Source: an uncultured Planctomycetaceae bacterium (GTDB lineage Bacteria; Planctomycetota; Planctomycetia; Pirellulales; Pirellulaceae). From it: a DNA stretch of 5,765 nucleotides. The position numbers and the translations under genes are program-made. The notes under the pieces were generated by a model. It saw only the letters and a list, made by a program, of their open reading frames with translations. It searched no databases and had not been told where the DNA came from. Of this stretch, positions 5,683 to 5,765 are shown piece by piece; the first letter of the stretch is position 1; every line of letters begins with the position of its first letter. The stretch spans positions 1 through 5,765 of the forward strand of contig CAIYOB010000082.1 in the NCBI GenBank assembly GCA_903927685.1, in the 5' to 3' direction.

Positions 5683-5765
5683 CACGTCGCCCAGGCCGTT
5701 GCGGAATGTCCGGGGGCTCGCGTGCGGGACTGGACTCTTCGAACCTGCGAGTTTTCGCCCCTTAG
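5683..5765. other. Region after the dehydrogenase gene, no gene recognised
   Basis: The last 83 bases contain no recognisable coding start, RNA gene or terminator hairpin with a T-run. A short stretch, GGGGGCTCGC near 5711-5720, resembles the inner arm of the hairpin repeats, but no pairing partner is seen before the window ends. Confidence 0.4.

Noticed and set aside
5695..5740. A possible third hairpin repeat copy after the dehydrogenase gene
   Set aside because: Only short pieces (GGAATG, GGGGGCTCGC) resemble copies A and B; no second arm pairs with them before the window ends.

Overview
This is a GC-rich chromosomal window. It carries five complete protein genes, the start of a sixth that runs off the left edge, and two copies of a hairpin repeat. 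The gene flavour suggests a Planctomycetota bacterium, probably an aerobic Pirellula-like one. The clues are the form of heme A synthase (AVPDWPGTYG, then a long FLYP...WDLFIEHGHR loop), a short antitoxin with a WPPGYLE core next to a PIN toxin, a secreted beta-propeller lactonase, and intergenic palindromes. The assignment is inferred from remembered family patterns and was not tested by a search.

Left part (1-1080, minus strand): a compact chain reads vapB-like antitoxin, VapC PIN-domain toxin, then a secreted lactonase-family protein cut by the window edge. Each junction is a 4-base stop/start overlap (GTGA, then ATGA), so the lactonase appears translationally coupled to a toxin-antitoxin module. 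A good sigma70-like promoter with a 14-bp palindrome in its spacer precedes the antitoxin and is a natural autoregulatory operator candidate.

Middle part (1117-3430, plus strand): ctaA (heme A synthase) and ctaB (heme O synthase / protoheme IX farnesyltransferase) overlap by ATGA. CtaB farnesylates heme b to heme O, and CtaA oxidises the resulting methyl group to give heme A for aa3-type cytochrome oxidase. No oxidase subunit gene is in the window. The pair is bracketed by two related hairpin repeats, one upstream of ctaA and one between ctaB and the convergent gene.

Right part (3535-5765): a DUF72 (YecE-like) gene on the minus strand and an iron-type alcohol dehydrogenase on the plus strand diverge from a 75-bp gap. 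The dehydrogenase has Gln where the classical second metal-binding His would be. The last 83 bases hold no recognisable gene.

I found no clear new multi-gene system. The points most worth a second look are the lactonase coupled to the toxin-antitoxin pair, the hairpin repeat family flanking ctaAB, and altered acidic or metal-site residues in CtaB and the dehydrogenase.
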